Shown in pieces: positions 26,043 through 38,012 of a DNA stretch of 64,000 nt; position 1 is the first letter of the stretch, and the number at the start of each line of letters is the position of its first letter. The position numbers and the translations under genes are program-made. A model generated the notes under the pieces. It searched no databases. It worked only from the letters and a program-made list of their open reading frames with translations, and had not been told where the DNA came from. The DNA comes from Stercorarius parasiticus (taxonomy: Eukaryota > Chordata > Aves > Charadriiformes > Stercorariidae): the NCBI GenBank assembly GCA_013396915.1, contig VWZL01002221.1, positions 232,457-296,456 on the forward strand, written 5' to 3'.

Positions 26043-28283
26043 ATTCAGAGGGATGGGGCAAGGGAGATTCCCAAGACAAGTACAGAGTTGACAGACCAAA
26101 CATCCAGGTATCACCATGCCTGCAGTTGCCCCAGGTCCGATGACATCGTCATCTTCCTGAGCCCTTCCTAACATGTGTTTAGAAATCGCACAAAAGCAGC
26201 TGGCAAGTTGCATCCTGGTCTTGTCAATGAGCTCATCATCAGGAGGATACTGAAACCCTCCCAATTCATATGCTATCAGCCTGTCAGCAGCACCCTGCAG
26301 CTAGGTTGATCAGTGTTAATTGAATTAACCTTGTGTAGGCATGGAAGCAAAAAGGCATGAATTAAATCTATGACAGGATTTAATTTAGCCATCATGAGTA
26401 GTTAGGTGATTGTTGACTTAGCCTTTCAAAACTATGACTAATATCAATTTCATAAGCACCACTGAAACAATATCAAAACTTTTGTATAATAGAAAGGTAA
26501 AATATTTCAGATACAAGGGAAACCAAGCACTGTAAATATTATGATCAAATAGAAATCTAATAGTCATTGAATTGTCTACTGTGAAAAGCTACCTTTTTAC
26601 ACTCCTGAAACTTTTTCAAGGATAATGAATGAAAAATGTCAGTTTCCACAGCTATCATATGTGTTCAGCTTGCTCTTTATCCTTCTTTTGAAAGGTATCT
26701 TACGAGATTTACACCCTTTCTTCACGAGAAGCTCTAGGTCTATTATTGCAGAAAACTTCACTGACATCAGAAAACACTTATTGAAAGTTAACTGTAAAGC
26801 CATTAGAGGGTGAGATTACAGATGGTCCCATAAGTGCAGTTTCACATTGGGGAAAACAAACAAAACAAACCCCCAGTGCACACAGACACTATTTGCTGGA
26901 ATATCCCTGAAATAATTTTCTGGGAGCATAATCTTATAATTTCTTCTGAATAAAAGACACATTTTTGGGGTTCTTTTTTGTTTCTTCCCTTTAATTTTAG
27001 CTATCTTAATCGTTATTCCTCTTCTGAAAAGTTTTCTTAGTGAAATATTAGGAGGCTTACACTACTATTAACTATTTTAACAATGGTATTTAGCACCTTT
27101 TAATGAATCAGATTGCAGTTTCAGTTCTATTCATATTTTTAAATACTTTTTGGAATTTCTGTGCTGGAATCTGTCAGTTCAATAAGTAAACCACATACGG
27201 AATTTAGTGAAATGAGAGGGCCAAACCCCTCAGAGAGAGCTGGGTTCCACTCATGTTATGTAGGTACTTTTTTGCTAGTGAACCAAAAGTTCACTAATAA
27301 CCGAAGTTATTCTGACCTGATTTTATGAACGCTGATAACAGATACCGTTTTTCTATTTCAATGTGTTAGCTCATATTTGGTTTACATACATATCACCACA
27401 CTAATTTAATTATCCGTCAGAGAATGTAGAAAGAGTAAATTAAGGTCTTTGCTATAATGTTTGCAGGAAGTCTACATGCTTGAAGTGAACATAATTTAAG
27501 CAAATTTAACTGTCTATTTGCACTACAGTAGGGTGACTATTTGCTCAGATGATCTAAAAATATATATTTTTTGGTGTAAGCTTACATTGGATATTGCATT
27601 TTCCTTGCTAAATACAGTACAAAGTAGAAAAATAGAAGCCAGCAGTAGTAATTCAACAATATAAAATTTCAAAAATTTTTAATATAACATTTTATTGCAA
27701 AGAGAAACACTCAACTGCATGTAAAAATATACATTTGTAAAAGACCATTGCTGTTGCAAGAATGAAATAGCACAAAATGTATAAAGTCTTAAGAATGATA
27801 TTTGCAAGCATGTTTACATGTTTGTTGAATTTCCTCTCACATTCATGAAGGATTAAAACCACACATGTGTAACACGAAAAGGATCACATGTATATATTCA
27901 TCTATTGTTTAAAAATAGGAGCTACTTAGGAGCAGATCCTAATTGTGGATCTGGTTGTGGAATATTGAAGTTTTTAATCATATTGCAAACATAGTATGGA
28001 GTGTATGAAGAATAAAAAGAAAGCTATCTCCAGAAATTATAACCTAACAATCACTTTCAACATGTCAAATGTATTTCTGTAGCATGTATGATGTCTGAAT
28101 AACCCAATGAAATGAAATACAATGCAACAACAAAGCCCAAGATCTTAAAACAGGACTGAATTCAGCACTTGCCTTGCTGTGAAAACCATACTGCTAGCAT
28201 TTTTAGTCTTCCTTCCCGGAGTTTAAATCTGCTATGTGGATGATGGAGAAGTTGCTAGTGAAAATTTGCTTTTAAATGATAAA
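26043..28283. other. non-coding sequence, nothing recognised
   Basis: AT-rich sequence after a moderately GC-rich start (26045-26300). A minus-strand frame of 76 codons at 26034-26264 overlaps the CR1 tail and has no recognisable features. Confidence 0.55.
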
Positions 28284-29100
28284 TGTAAAAAGAGCCCTGG
28301 GGGATGGGGCTCATTATGGGATGCTGGGAAGAGCATTTTGGGATTATGAGAGACTTGTTATGGGATGCTTAAAGGAGGAAACACAGGTGGGGAAAGGGAA
28401 GGATTAAGGTGCTTTGAGGAGGAACAAGCATGGTAAAATAGAGGGAAAGGGGGATAAAAGGGGCTGGTTGCACAGAAACTGGTCAGCCCACTTGTCTGTC
28501 TCTGCAGCGATCTGTCTTGCCTTCTCATTAAACTCCATTTCTAACTGGTTGCAGGCTCTCTGTTTTCCACAGGTGTATGTTTAGGGTCTGAGTGCAGCCA
28601 CAAGAGTCAGACCATGGGTCAGAGTGTGCGTGTCCATGGTGCACCAGTTGGAGAGACCGGACTGTGTATGGAGTGTGTTGTGCAGGTACTTTACTGGTGA
28701 GCATCACGCCAGACAAACCAGGGAGTCAAATAAGAGGTTTGGGAGCCAGGCATCAGAGAGGCTATAGGTCTCTGAAGAGCCCAGAGGATGTGAAAGTTGG
28801 CTTCTGGAGGGACCACGGTGCAAGCAGATTACTAGAGAAGCCAGGATTCTGACAGTCAGCTCTTAGTGGGTCCATAGGTCTGGACCAGCTACTGGAAAGA
28901 CCCACTTGTATGTCTGTGCATAAGACAACTGGGGAGACGTTGTGAATCCTGATCTAGGAACCTTCTGGGTACAACAATTTGTTGTGAATGGGTGATTTAG
29001 ATCACTTAAAGAACCACTGTCAAAAGGTATTAGCAAAAGTGATTTTAATATGATGTTGTACAAGTGAAAGTGGTTTTAATATGATGTTGTACAAGATTGA
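28284..29100 (+). mobile_element. LTR and leader of an endogenous retrovirus-like element
   Basis: A compact promoter and polyadenylation layout is visible on the plus strand. A purine/G-rich upstream part (28284-28450) is followed by a TATA-like GATAAAAG at 28452-28459 and an ATTAAA signal at 28527-28532 about 70 bases on. A T-rich stretch then ends in TTTTCCACA at about 28571. The following GC-richer leader (28575-29060) has a splice-donor-like CTG|GTGAGC near 28697 and ends in a 31-base tandem duplication (29041-29095). No gag, pol or env domain follows. The right boundary is uncertain. The start is placed on a TG dinucleotide where the composition changes. LTR nature is inferred from this layout and from resemblance to dispersed avian repeats I cannot name. 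Confidence 0.6.
29041..29095 (+). repeat. 31-bp tandem duplication
   Basis: GTTTTAATATGATGTTGTAC-type units occur at 29041-29064 and 29072-29095 with one mismatch near the start, separated by a short GTGAAAG spacer. It lies at the end of the LTR-element leader. Confidence 0.85.
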
Positions 29101-29978
29101 AACTAGAGGAGTTCATAGCCCAGCTATGGCTCAGGCCTTTACCTCCTTTGGACCCTATCCCAAACTACTGCTAGTTTGGTTACAGGGTCGAGTGCATCCA
29201 TTTCAGGAGACCTGGCAGATCCCAGGGCCAGCTGCTGGGCAAAAGTCTAAGGCCGGCTACTGGATGAAACCATATTATCTATACAAATATATATATTTTT
29301 CATTATTAATCTTAATCATGATGAGCCAGAGAAGAGAACAGGATCAGGCCATCTTTGCTGCTTTCGTTTTGCCTGTGTTGCACTCTGTGGCCACATGTCT
29401 GCATACGTTTATGTGCATTGTGTGTCTGTGTGCATGTGTGCCTAGGGGGAACGTGCTTGTCCTCACTACCGGCTGGACTTGGAGACATGGAGCTGCAGCA
29501 GCCTCCCCTCTGACAGACTACCATGTTTGGCAACTCCCAACAGTCCCTACTCACAGGACTACCACACTTTTCCCTACTTTGTATTCAAAGTTAAGATTTA
29601 CAGGACTTAACATTTATTTGGATAGAAAAGAGAAGTATTTTGAAGAGCTAGAAATAGGCACTACTGTTTTTTTATGGGACAAACAACTGTTAGGTGGACA
29701 GCTCAGGACAAAGCCTATGTTATAGATACAAAGGGGAGTGCAATGTAAAATGGAAAAAAAATGCATTGAGAGCTTTGCAGAAGTTGATCTGCAATAGAAA
29801 AAGAAAGTACTAAATTTTACTAAGCAGTAAAATTCAAATACTGAAGTAGGATGGTCTTAATTACAAAAAGAAGCTGACAAGCTAAGGGTAAGGAGTGAAC
29901 AGAAGAGAGCTGGGAAATGACTGTGATATGGCAGTGAGAGAAGAAAGGAGGAAGGCATCACAATAAAGTGAGCTATTG
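29101..29978. other. possible internal remnant of the LTR element; no recognised gene
   Basis: A plus-strand frame is open from 29081 to 29725 (214 codons), the longest one here without Ns. It begins inside the 31-base duplication and includes a TG-rich low-complexity stretch (about 29400-29450) that translates to Cys-rich sequence. It resembles no retroviral or cellular domain I know. It is more likely a chance frame in the non-coding leader or internal remnant than a gene. Confidence 0.35.
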
Positions 29979-31062
29979 TCACAGAATCACAGAATGATAG
30001 GGGTTGGAGGGACTTCTGGAGATCATCTAGTCCAACCCCCTGTCAGAGCCGGTTCACCTAGAGCAGGTTGCACAAGAACGCATCCAGGTGGGTTTTGAAT
30101 GTCTCCAGAGATGGAGACTCCACCACCTCTCTGGGCAGCCTGTTCCAGTGCTCTGCCACCCTCAAAGCAACAAAGTTCCTCCTCATGTTTAGATGGAACT
30201 TCCTATGTCCAAGTTTGTGCCCGTTACCTCTTGTCCTGTTGCCGGGCACCACTGAAAAGAGCCTGGCCCCATCCTCCTGACACCCACCCTTTAAGTATTT
30301 ATAAGNNNNNNNNNNNNNNNNNNNNNNNNNNNNNNNNNNNNNNNNNNNNNNNNNNNNNNNNNNNNNNNNNNNNNNNNNNNNNNNNNNNNNNNNNNNNNNN
30401 NNNNNNNNNNNNNNNNNNNNNNNNNNNNNNNNNNNNNNNNNNNNNNNNNNNNNNNNNNNNNNNNNNNNNNNNNNNNNNNNNNNNNNNNNNNNNNNNNNNN
30501 NNNNNNNNNNNNNNNNNNNNNNNNNNNNNNNNNNNNNNNNNNNNNNNNNNNNNNNNNNNNNNNNNNNNNNNNNNNNNNNNNNNNNNNNNNNNNNNNNNNN
30601 NNNNNNNNNNNNNNNNNNNNNNNNNNNNNNNNNNNNNNNNNNNNNNNNNNNNNNNNNNNNNNNNNNNNNNNNNNNNNNNNNNNNNNNNNNNNNNNNNNNN
30701 NNNNNNNNNNNNNNNNNNNNNNNNNNNNNNNNNNNNNNNNNNNNNNNNNNNNNNNNNNNNNNNNNNNNNNNNNNNNNNNNNNNNNNNNNNNNNNNNNNNN
30801 NNNACTTGTCCTTGTTGAACCTCATTAGGTTCTTCTCTGCCCAGCTCTCCAGCCTGTCTAGGTCACACTGGATGGCAGCACGGCCCTCTGGGGTGTCAGC
30901 TACCCCCCTCAGTTTGGTATCATCAGCGAACTTGCTGAGAATACACTCTGTCCCCTCGTCCAGGTCATTGATGAATATGTTAAACAATGCTGGTCCAAGT
31001 ATTGACCCCTGGGGGACACCACTGGTTACAGGCCTCCAACTCGACCCAGCTTCATTAATCAT
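29979..31062 (-). mobile_element. CR1 LINE with assembly gap, reverse transcriptase and 3' end
   Basis: A minus-strand CR1. The 3' terminus (TCACAGAATCACAGAATG on the plus strand) is at 29979-29996, followed by the usual GGTTGGAGGGACTTCTGGAG block. The 3' part of ORF2 ([20 protein letters not shown] region) runs to 30305, where 498 Ns begin. Beyond the gap, 31062-30804 reads as intact reverse transcriptase with [36 protein letters not shown] and [16 protein letters not shown]. The frame is open on both sides of the gap, suggesting a young copy. The open frames spanning the Ns cannot be trusted as single proteins. Confidence 0.93.
30306..30803. other. assembly gap (498 N)
   Basis: A run of Ns inside the CR1 element. 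The missing sequence is presumably CR1 ORF2, but the true length is unknown. Confidence 0.99.
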
Positions 31063-31158
31063 AACCCCCCTCAGTCTTCTTTTTTCCAGACTGAAAAGAC
31101 CTACAGTCCCTCAGCATTTCTTCATAAGAGAGATGTTCTAGTCCCCTAATCAGAAACG
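31063..31158 (-). mobile_element. misplaced CR1 ORF2-end fragment
   Basis: On the minus strand, 31158-31080 encodes [20 protein letters not shown] sequence, which in CR1 belongs downstream of the reverse transcriptase. Here it lies upstream (5') of the reverse transcriptase fragment at 31062, joined through a short C-rich run at 31065-31072. This is either an older CR1 tail next to which the 29979-31062 copy inserted, or a rearranged or chimeric insertion. Confidence 0.8.
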
Positions 31159-32919
31159 TGGCATTTTTATATTGCAATGGAATTCAAGTAATTAACTGAG
31201 GAAGAATAAAATTAGGAGAGTATTAGCCTGTATATCAGAATTTCTAATTAATGAAATAAAAGCATCATCTAAAGCAGAGGAGTTTCACAGAGGTGAATTG
31301 CTTTCCTAATTCTCAAATTAATAAATATAGGTAAAGTATTCATGATCACTTGGAAAAAAATTAATCAAAAATCCTTCCAAAATCGTCTGTTGAAATGGTA
31401 ACTTGTTTCAATATCCAAAGGATTCATTCTTTCAAACATCCACCAACTCATGTATCGGAGTGCCTGAAGAATATTCGTTGCTCAAACTCTTCTTTGATGT
31501 ATTGTGGATTATCTGGCTTAACAACTTTTAACAAGACTAATTTAATATTAAAAGATCATTTACAAATATACTTAAAAATACTGGTTATACTACCTGGTTA
31601 GTAATAAAAATATAATATCATGGGTTCTGAAAGACTGAACCATACAATTTCCATCTTAATTCTCCAAAGCCACAGTTAAAATCTGCCAATTGGAACAACT
31701 AAACAATTGATCAACAGGCTGGACTACAAAACAATTAAAGAGAACATGGAAAATCACTAGCTGTTTCTAAGGAGATGTTAAAGATTTGTCTTTATTTCAA
31801 CAAAATAATGGGGCCTAAGAAAACCTTAAGTTTAATTACCAAACACTTTTTCACAGAAGATATTGTTTGGGTGTGCATTTATAATTTACAAAGTATAGAT
31901 GATAATTCCATACTCAAGAAGTATGGAAAGATCTAGGGGATTCTGGGACTTTCAAAGATGTTTAATGAACTTTTGTGAAAAAGCAAGAAAGTTTTTGTTG
32001 AGGCTGTAACTGGCAGAGTTGCGCTTGGAAATACTTCAGCTCAAAATTCATTCTACTGTTTTTTGCATAGTCTGCTCTATTTCTAGAATATTGCTTGTGC
32101 CTGTTAATCACACATCCAGAAAGAGACAGCAATTGCCAGTGATGGATGATGACTAAAAATACCCCATGACATCCCAAAGAAAAGAAGCAGCAACAAGAAA
32201 CAGCATGTAATATATTATTTTTATGTTGGAAAACTTGGAGCCAATTATTACCCCTTTGGCAGATACTGCATCCAGCCTTTTTGTACTGGGTACCTTAGTA
32301 TGAGATATGACAACCAAGACCTTTGTTGATGTAATGCTAATAATTCACACTAATATGCTTCCTTGCAACTCATGTACAACTCAGCGCGGGATTTCTCTTC
32401 AAGAAAAACAGGTTAGTATAGGTAAATGTATAACTCCTGGACCAATTTTACAATAAAACTGGAATGGTAATGTACATAAGACACCAAGATACATCTAAAA
32501 GTCTCTATTTTAAAAGGTTAGGAAGTTTATTAGGTTGAACACAAAAATATGTAAGATACTTTTAAATTATATAGAATTGATTGCTAAAAGAAGCAAAATC
32601 TGTGGCTCACTTTTACATTTATGAACATTTAGTCTTTCCTAAAGTGCAAAATGATGCTTTTCACCAAGTAAATAAAAACAACAACATCAACAAAACCCCA
32701 TAAAACACTAGTCATACTTTTGCAGTCCCTCAAACTACTACATGCAGAGACAATCACTATTTTTGGTCCTTAAAAGTGAGGAAGAACACATGAAATTATG
32801 TACAGTCTAGAAAGATTGATTAACAGCTTTTAAAATTTTAAATGAGTTCTATTTTTTTTCTATTTGTAGCACTCGCAGAATTCTAAAACTGCTTCTCTCT
32901 CTCATATTATGAGACAGAG
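31159..32919. other. non-coding sequence, nothing recognised
   Basis: AT-rich with no ORF above about 71 codons and no recognisable repeat. Confidence 0.6.
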
Positions 32920-33303
32920 CTAGGGTTGCTCAGCCTAGAGAAAAGGAGGCTGAGGGGAGACCTTATCACTCTCTACAACTCCCTGAAAGGAGGTTGTAGA
33001 GAGGTGAGGGTCGGTCTCTTCTCCCAAGTAACAGGCAATAGGATAAGAGGAAAGGCCTCAAGTTGCACCAGGGGAGGTTTAAATTAGATATTAGGAAAAA
33101 TTTTTGCATTGAAAGGGTTATCAAGCATTGGAACAGGCTGCCCAGGGAAGTGGTTGAGTCCTGGGGGTATTTAAAAGACGTGTAGATGTAGTACTCTAGC
33201 GATATGGTTTAGTGACGGTTTCTGCCAGTGTTAGGTTGGTGGTTGGACTAGATGATCTGAAAGGTCCCTTCCAACCTAGGTGATTCTGTGATTCTGTGAT
33301 TCT
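32920..33303 (+). mobile_element. CR1 LINE, 3' end
   Basis: A plus-strand CR1 tail of another subfamily. It begins TTGCTCAGCCTAGAGAAAAG and continues with GGAGACCTTATCACTCTCTA, the CAGGCAATAGGATAAGAGGA block, GGAACAGGCTGCCCAGGGAA, TGGACTAGATGATCTGAAAG, GTCCCTTCCAACCTAGGTGA, and terminal ATTCTGTG 8-mers to 33303. Several small deletions disrupt any frame. Confidence 0.95.
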
Positions 33304-36300
33304 TTGGTTATCCTTTTAGTATGGCATCTTCAGTGCGGTAGTAATAACTCACATAAATGAAAGTTTTGTACACATACTGAGAAAATGAAACAGTACTTGA
33401 CAGAGGGCTATATTTAATAAAAATTCTGTCCTTCATAATACCAAAGATTACCACAAAAGTTATCAAATTTAAAGGAAATTACTGTACAAGTGAAAGTTCA
33501 CATGCAATGTGTGTCTCACTGTGATGGCAGACTGAAATGGGAATAAAGAGAGTGAACATCAGGAAACAATAGCACATTTCACTGTAAATGTCAAGTAGTG
33601 TTATTCTGAAAAATGTCATAGTGATAATTAGATGAAAATGGCTCCAACTAGTATGTACTATGTGGTCGCTTTCAGTGTATCAATCAAGGGAAGTTAATTT
33701 TATCACTGGTTGCTGCAAGAGCCTCTAAATATCTTACAGAATAATGGCTCTTCTAAAGGAAATTTATGTAGTAATAAAATAGCCAAATATTAAAATATGA
33801 TTTATAGGACCTAGACTAAAGTGTAATTTCTTTTGTATTAACTTTAAAATCAAAAAATATGTTTGTACTTGGGAACTCAAGGCTAAAAGGCTGCTGGGTC
33901 AGTGACTTGAGCTCCCTATTATTGCAGACAGACATATTGTATAAGCCTTTTTGTACCTTTCTTAATCTTCATCTTGGAAGGTGGTTGGATTTTTGTCTTT
34001 GACTACTCTGAATAGAAAGCTGTTCCAACACTTGACTGTTCTGATGGTTAGAAATTACTAATTAGCAGCATAAATTTATTCATGCTCACATTATACTTTT
34101 TTCTTCTTTTGACTTTAGCCTTTAACTTTGATAGGTCTCCTCTTCCCTGATATTTCAGCGTATAAACAAACAGTATTGATATTCCCTCATCTCTTTCTTC
34201 CACCTAGGTAACCAAAGGCCCTTTTTTTTTTTTTTTTTAATAGGAGAGGTTCTACATTTTTACTTTAATTTTAGCTATCCTTCCCTGTATCTGCTGGTAG
34301 ACTTTCTTTGTGCAATATCCTAATAAGATTTCAGCTCAGTCCTGTGCAATAACGTTCTCAGCTCTCCTGGAAATATCTTATGCGTTAAAATCTCAAATCT
34401 CTTTTAGCTTTCCCTGGCTGTAGTCACACACTGGAGAGACTCATAGGCATCCTGTGGTAAGCAACACACACAGGTTTTAATGGCCTGTCTTCAGTTTATC
34501 AGCTGAAAGCTTGTCAGTATGGGCTGGTGAACCTGCATAAAATTGAAATATAACGGTAGAAAAGCATAGATTTACCTATCCATAGTCAAACACAAAAATA
34601 CTGGGATATTATGTTGAAAACACATACAGTCAATCTGAGACTAGAATTTGAGCCTTGGAGGAGTAATTCTGTATATCACTGTGAGAGGAATACATAGGTA
34701 ATTTTAACTTTTTAAATAGAAGTTATCCCAAGAATACCTTTATCAGTAGTGCTTGCAACTGAAAGAAATGTAATAGTGCAGGCAGGATTTAAATCTGGGC
34801 CTAGGAGTAGACTGAGCATTGTAAGAGTTAGTCACAGCATCAGCTTAGCCTTAGTGCAGTTTGGAACACAATTTTATTCACTAAAGCTTCTCTGCAGTGC
34901 AGGGAGAAGTAGCACTTTTCAGTAAGGTCTACAAGACAGCGACACGGTTAAAGGCAATTGATAAAAGACATTGAGGATAGTGACTGGTCTTTGAGAAGAC
35001 AAGAGCTTTTCAAGGCTAAATGCAATACTTCTACCCACAATCTAAAACTGTCTTGAAAGCAAGCTTTTACAACTCTCTCTTTTTTCTAAGCACCTGGGAA
35101 AAACTAATTTCTTTCCTTTGAAGTACAACATGATAGATAATAGAACTGTGGGGTTTGCTTTTGTTTTTTTGGATAAATAATGGGTACCCTGTTAAAAAAG
35201 GTTGAGGTAAGCTTATGAAAGGAGGTTTTTGCAATATAACTGAGCATGCTTAGTGCAGGAGGTTTGCTACCTACAGCATCTATGAAGACTAATAGATAAT
35301 TCATGCTAAAGTCTTAGACACAGAATGGGGAAAAAAAAAAAGAAAAAAAAAGAAAAATTTTTTCAGGAATCTGGAAGGGATTGTATAGAATTTGTTTTGG
35401 GTCGAGGACTTGTTTCAGTCACTCGTCACCAGGTGGAAGGGTTGAACACGTAGGGGTATGGAAAGTGGAACTCTTTTCTGGTTCTGCTTGCAGATTCTTT
35501 TCTCCATGTAAATATTTGTGCAGTTCTAGTTTAAAGAGGAATATTAAGTTTTGGAAACGCTTTTGGGATCCTTTCACTTCAAGAAAAGGGGTGACAATTC
35601 CACCAGGTGACTGTGACCATCATGGGGTCCTGCAGCAGGAGTATGAAAATGATCCATGAGTAGCTCCACCTTGATGCTCTAGGGGATTTGGTCTTTCATT
35701 TGACACTTTGCATCCTGCTTTCTGCAGCCGCAGCTGCAGGGTCTCCCACAAATCATGAGAGGCTTACTTCCCTGTGCTGTAAGAATTCAAGGTCCAGCTC
35801 TGATATGTCCAAGCTGCACAACATTAGCTCAAACTTCTGAGAAAACTGCTAAAATTTGAGAAAGGTAAATGTAGAGTCAGAGTTAGGAATTTTGAAACAG
35901 GGTTCATTAGTAGATAGGAAAGTACAAAGCCCTAAAGGAAGAAAGAAAGGAAGCTAGCCAGGATAATTCTATTATACATATATAAGAATATTACATGGCT
36001 GAAGTTAACTCCACATTTCCAAAAGACACATGGCACCTCCAGTTATGAGAAATCAAATTTTGAATTAAACTGTACTCTGAGATGCCTATCAGCTCCATCT
36101 TCATGAGAAGGAATTATGAATCCCCGTGAAGCTGAAGTGTTAATTAATCACTAGACCTTTCAAAGCTGGGATGTTTCTAATGATATGCTGAGGCACAATT
36201 ATAGGTACCTAAGGATATTTTAAGTTTAAAATAAAGAAATGAATTAGAGTTGAGGCATCTGTAGGCCTGAATGACCATGTAAAAGGGAATATTTTAGATT

Positions 36301-37279
36301 AGAATTGTCCGTGTCATAGGTCATATTCTTAGATATAATATTGATTCCAGGGCAAGATGGGCTGACAGAAGCATTAAACAGATATATTTGTACCAACTGG
36401 TTCTGCTCAAATGCAGGTGAAAGTACTCTAAGACTAAACCAATGAACTATTATTATACCAAGCAATAAAGAGGAAATTTGCAATACTAATACTACAATGT
36501 TTATTCTGTTTGCATCATTGATCATTTAGGCTGAGTTTTCAGGAAAGTTTAAACTCATTTTTCTAGAATTCTGTCCTTTTCTAGAGTTAAGCGTATTTTT
36601 TTTAATTAATTTCTCAAAGGCAGCAAATTATGCGACTATGTGTGATTTGTTTTGTTTAGTCTGTTGTTATTTTGCATAAATGCTTTCTTACCTCTTGTTC
36701 AACTGTTTCGCTCCCTGGTGATTCATTTTGTTATTTCCATGTTTATTTTGTATCTGAAAGATAGGCATGTTTTCCTGAGTACTTGCAGCAGTAGTAACAT
36801 CCTGTTGTCCTACTTATCATGTAGGTTTTTTCCATTTTTATATGGGTATTTTTTTTTCATATAAATCATTCCTCTATTTCTCCCTTTTGTTCTCTTAAAT
36901 ATAAATGTTAATGTAGACCTACTGATGAAAAAGACTTATGTGTCAGAGATCTCTGTTAAAGGTATTTACCAATATGGATGAGCAACAGAAAAGAAGATTC
37001 CTCATTCAGGGATTTTATATGATATTGCTCTGCCTCCAGACTTTATTGGTGTTGCTGTTATATACTGAAATGCACAGAAAAGCACAAACACTTGCAAGTA
37101 ACAAAAGTTTCTTCTGTATGATGCTACTTTGTGGCAATACTGCCATGGGAAATCCTGCAAGAATTGACTCTTTTTCCCATAAGCCAGCTGGTGCAAGCTA
37201 ACGTTGGACTGCCATCACACCTCATAGTCACAGAAGCAAACGATGGCTCACCAAATATCCTGTTAACCTTGACACACAT
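33304..37279. other. non-coding sequence, nothing recognised
   Basis: AT-rich sequence with homopolymer runs (poly-T at 34222-34238; A-rich at 35330-35356). Open frames reach about 93 codons without domain features. Confidence 0.55.
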
Positions 37280-37556
37280 TGTGGTGGGTTGATCTTTGCT
37301 CGTCACCAGGTCACAAAGCAGCTCTCTCACTCTCCCTTCATCAACTGGACAGGAAGAGAGAATAAGATGGAAACGCTCTGGGGCCAAGATAAGGACAGGG
37401 AGATCGCGCAGCAACTACCTTCATTGGAAAAACAGACTTGGGGAAATTAATTTAATTTATTGCTAATTAATAACAGAGTAGGATAGCAATAAATAAGAAC
37501 AAAACTGAAAACATCTTCCCCCCACTCCACCTTCTTCCCAGGCTCAACTTCACTCA
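37280..37556 (-). mobile_element. LTR fragment of an endogenous retrovirus-like element
   Basis: On the minus strand the unit ends CAACCCACCACA at 37280. It has an AATAAA signal (plus 37456-37461) and, between the two, CCCCAAGTCTGTTTTTCC, CTCCCTGTCCTTATCTTGG and GAGAGTGAGAGAGCTGCTTT. This matches the R-U5 end of a bird LTR type I recall as ERVL-like, though the name is unverified. The upstream U3 part is missing, so the copy is truncated near 37556, where an old CR1 begins. CACAT occurs at both edges (37275-37279 and 37555-37559), but because the copy is truncated I do not claim a target-site duplication. Confidence 0.72.
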
Positions 37557-37561
37557 CATAC

Positions 37562-38012
37562 TCCCTAGTACATGAAAGACATGGACATACTGAAGTGAAT
37601 CCAGTGGAGGTCTACCAATATTGTCAGGAGCTGGAGCTGGATTTTGCTCGGCCTGAGGAAGAGATAGCTCAGGGTAGATGTTACTGATGACTTCAGCTAC
37701 TTAAGGAAATGTTCTAGAGAAGGTGGATCCAGAGTTTTCTAGGAGATGCAAAGTAATATGAGAAGAGGCAATGAACAAAAGTTGCAACAAGGGAAATCCC
37801 AATGAAATATTGGGAAAAAAAAATCACCAAAAGGAAAGTTAGAATAGAGAAGCTGCAAATTCCCTGTTGTTGGAGCTTTAAACCTAGGCTGAACAGGAAC
37901 CTGAGGTCTTTTGTGCAAATGAATATGCTTTGACCGTAAGATTGCAATAGGTGACTTTGAGAGGTCCCTTCCAACCCAAATTATTGTACAACACAATGAT
38001 TTTATGATTCAA
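37562..38012 (+). mobile_element. old, diverged CR1 LINE 3' end
   Basis: A plus-strand CR1 with strong decay. It is recognisable by ACATGGACATACTGAAGTGA, ATCCAGTGGAGGTCTACCAA, the GCCTGAGGAAGAGATAGCTC stretch, and the end block GAGGTCCCTTCCAACCCAAA followed by a degraded ATTTTATGATTC terminus. The middle (37800-37860) carries A-rich insertions. It is one of the oldest copies in the window. Confidence 0.85.

Noticed and set aside
29081..29725. 214-codon plus-strand open frame, the longest without Ns
   Set aside because: It starts within a tandem duplication of an LTR leader, passes through TG-rich low-complexity sequence and shows no known domain, so it is not called as a gene.
30099..30818. 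Long open frame across the 30.3-30.8 kb region
   Set aside because: Most of it is N from an assembly gap, and it is antisense to CR1.
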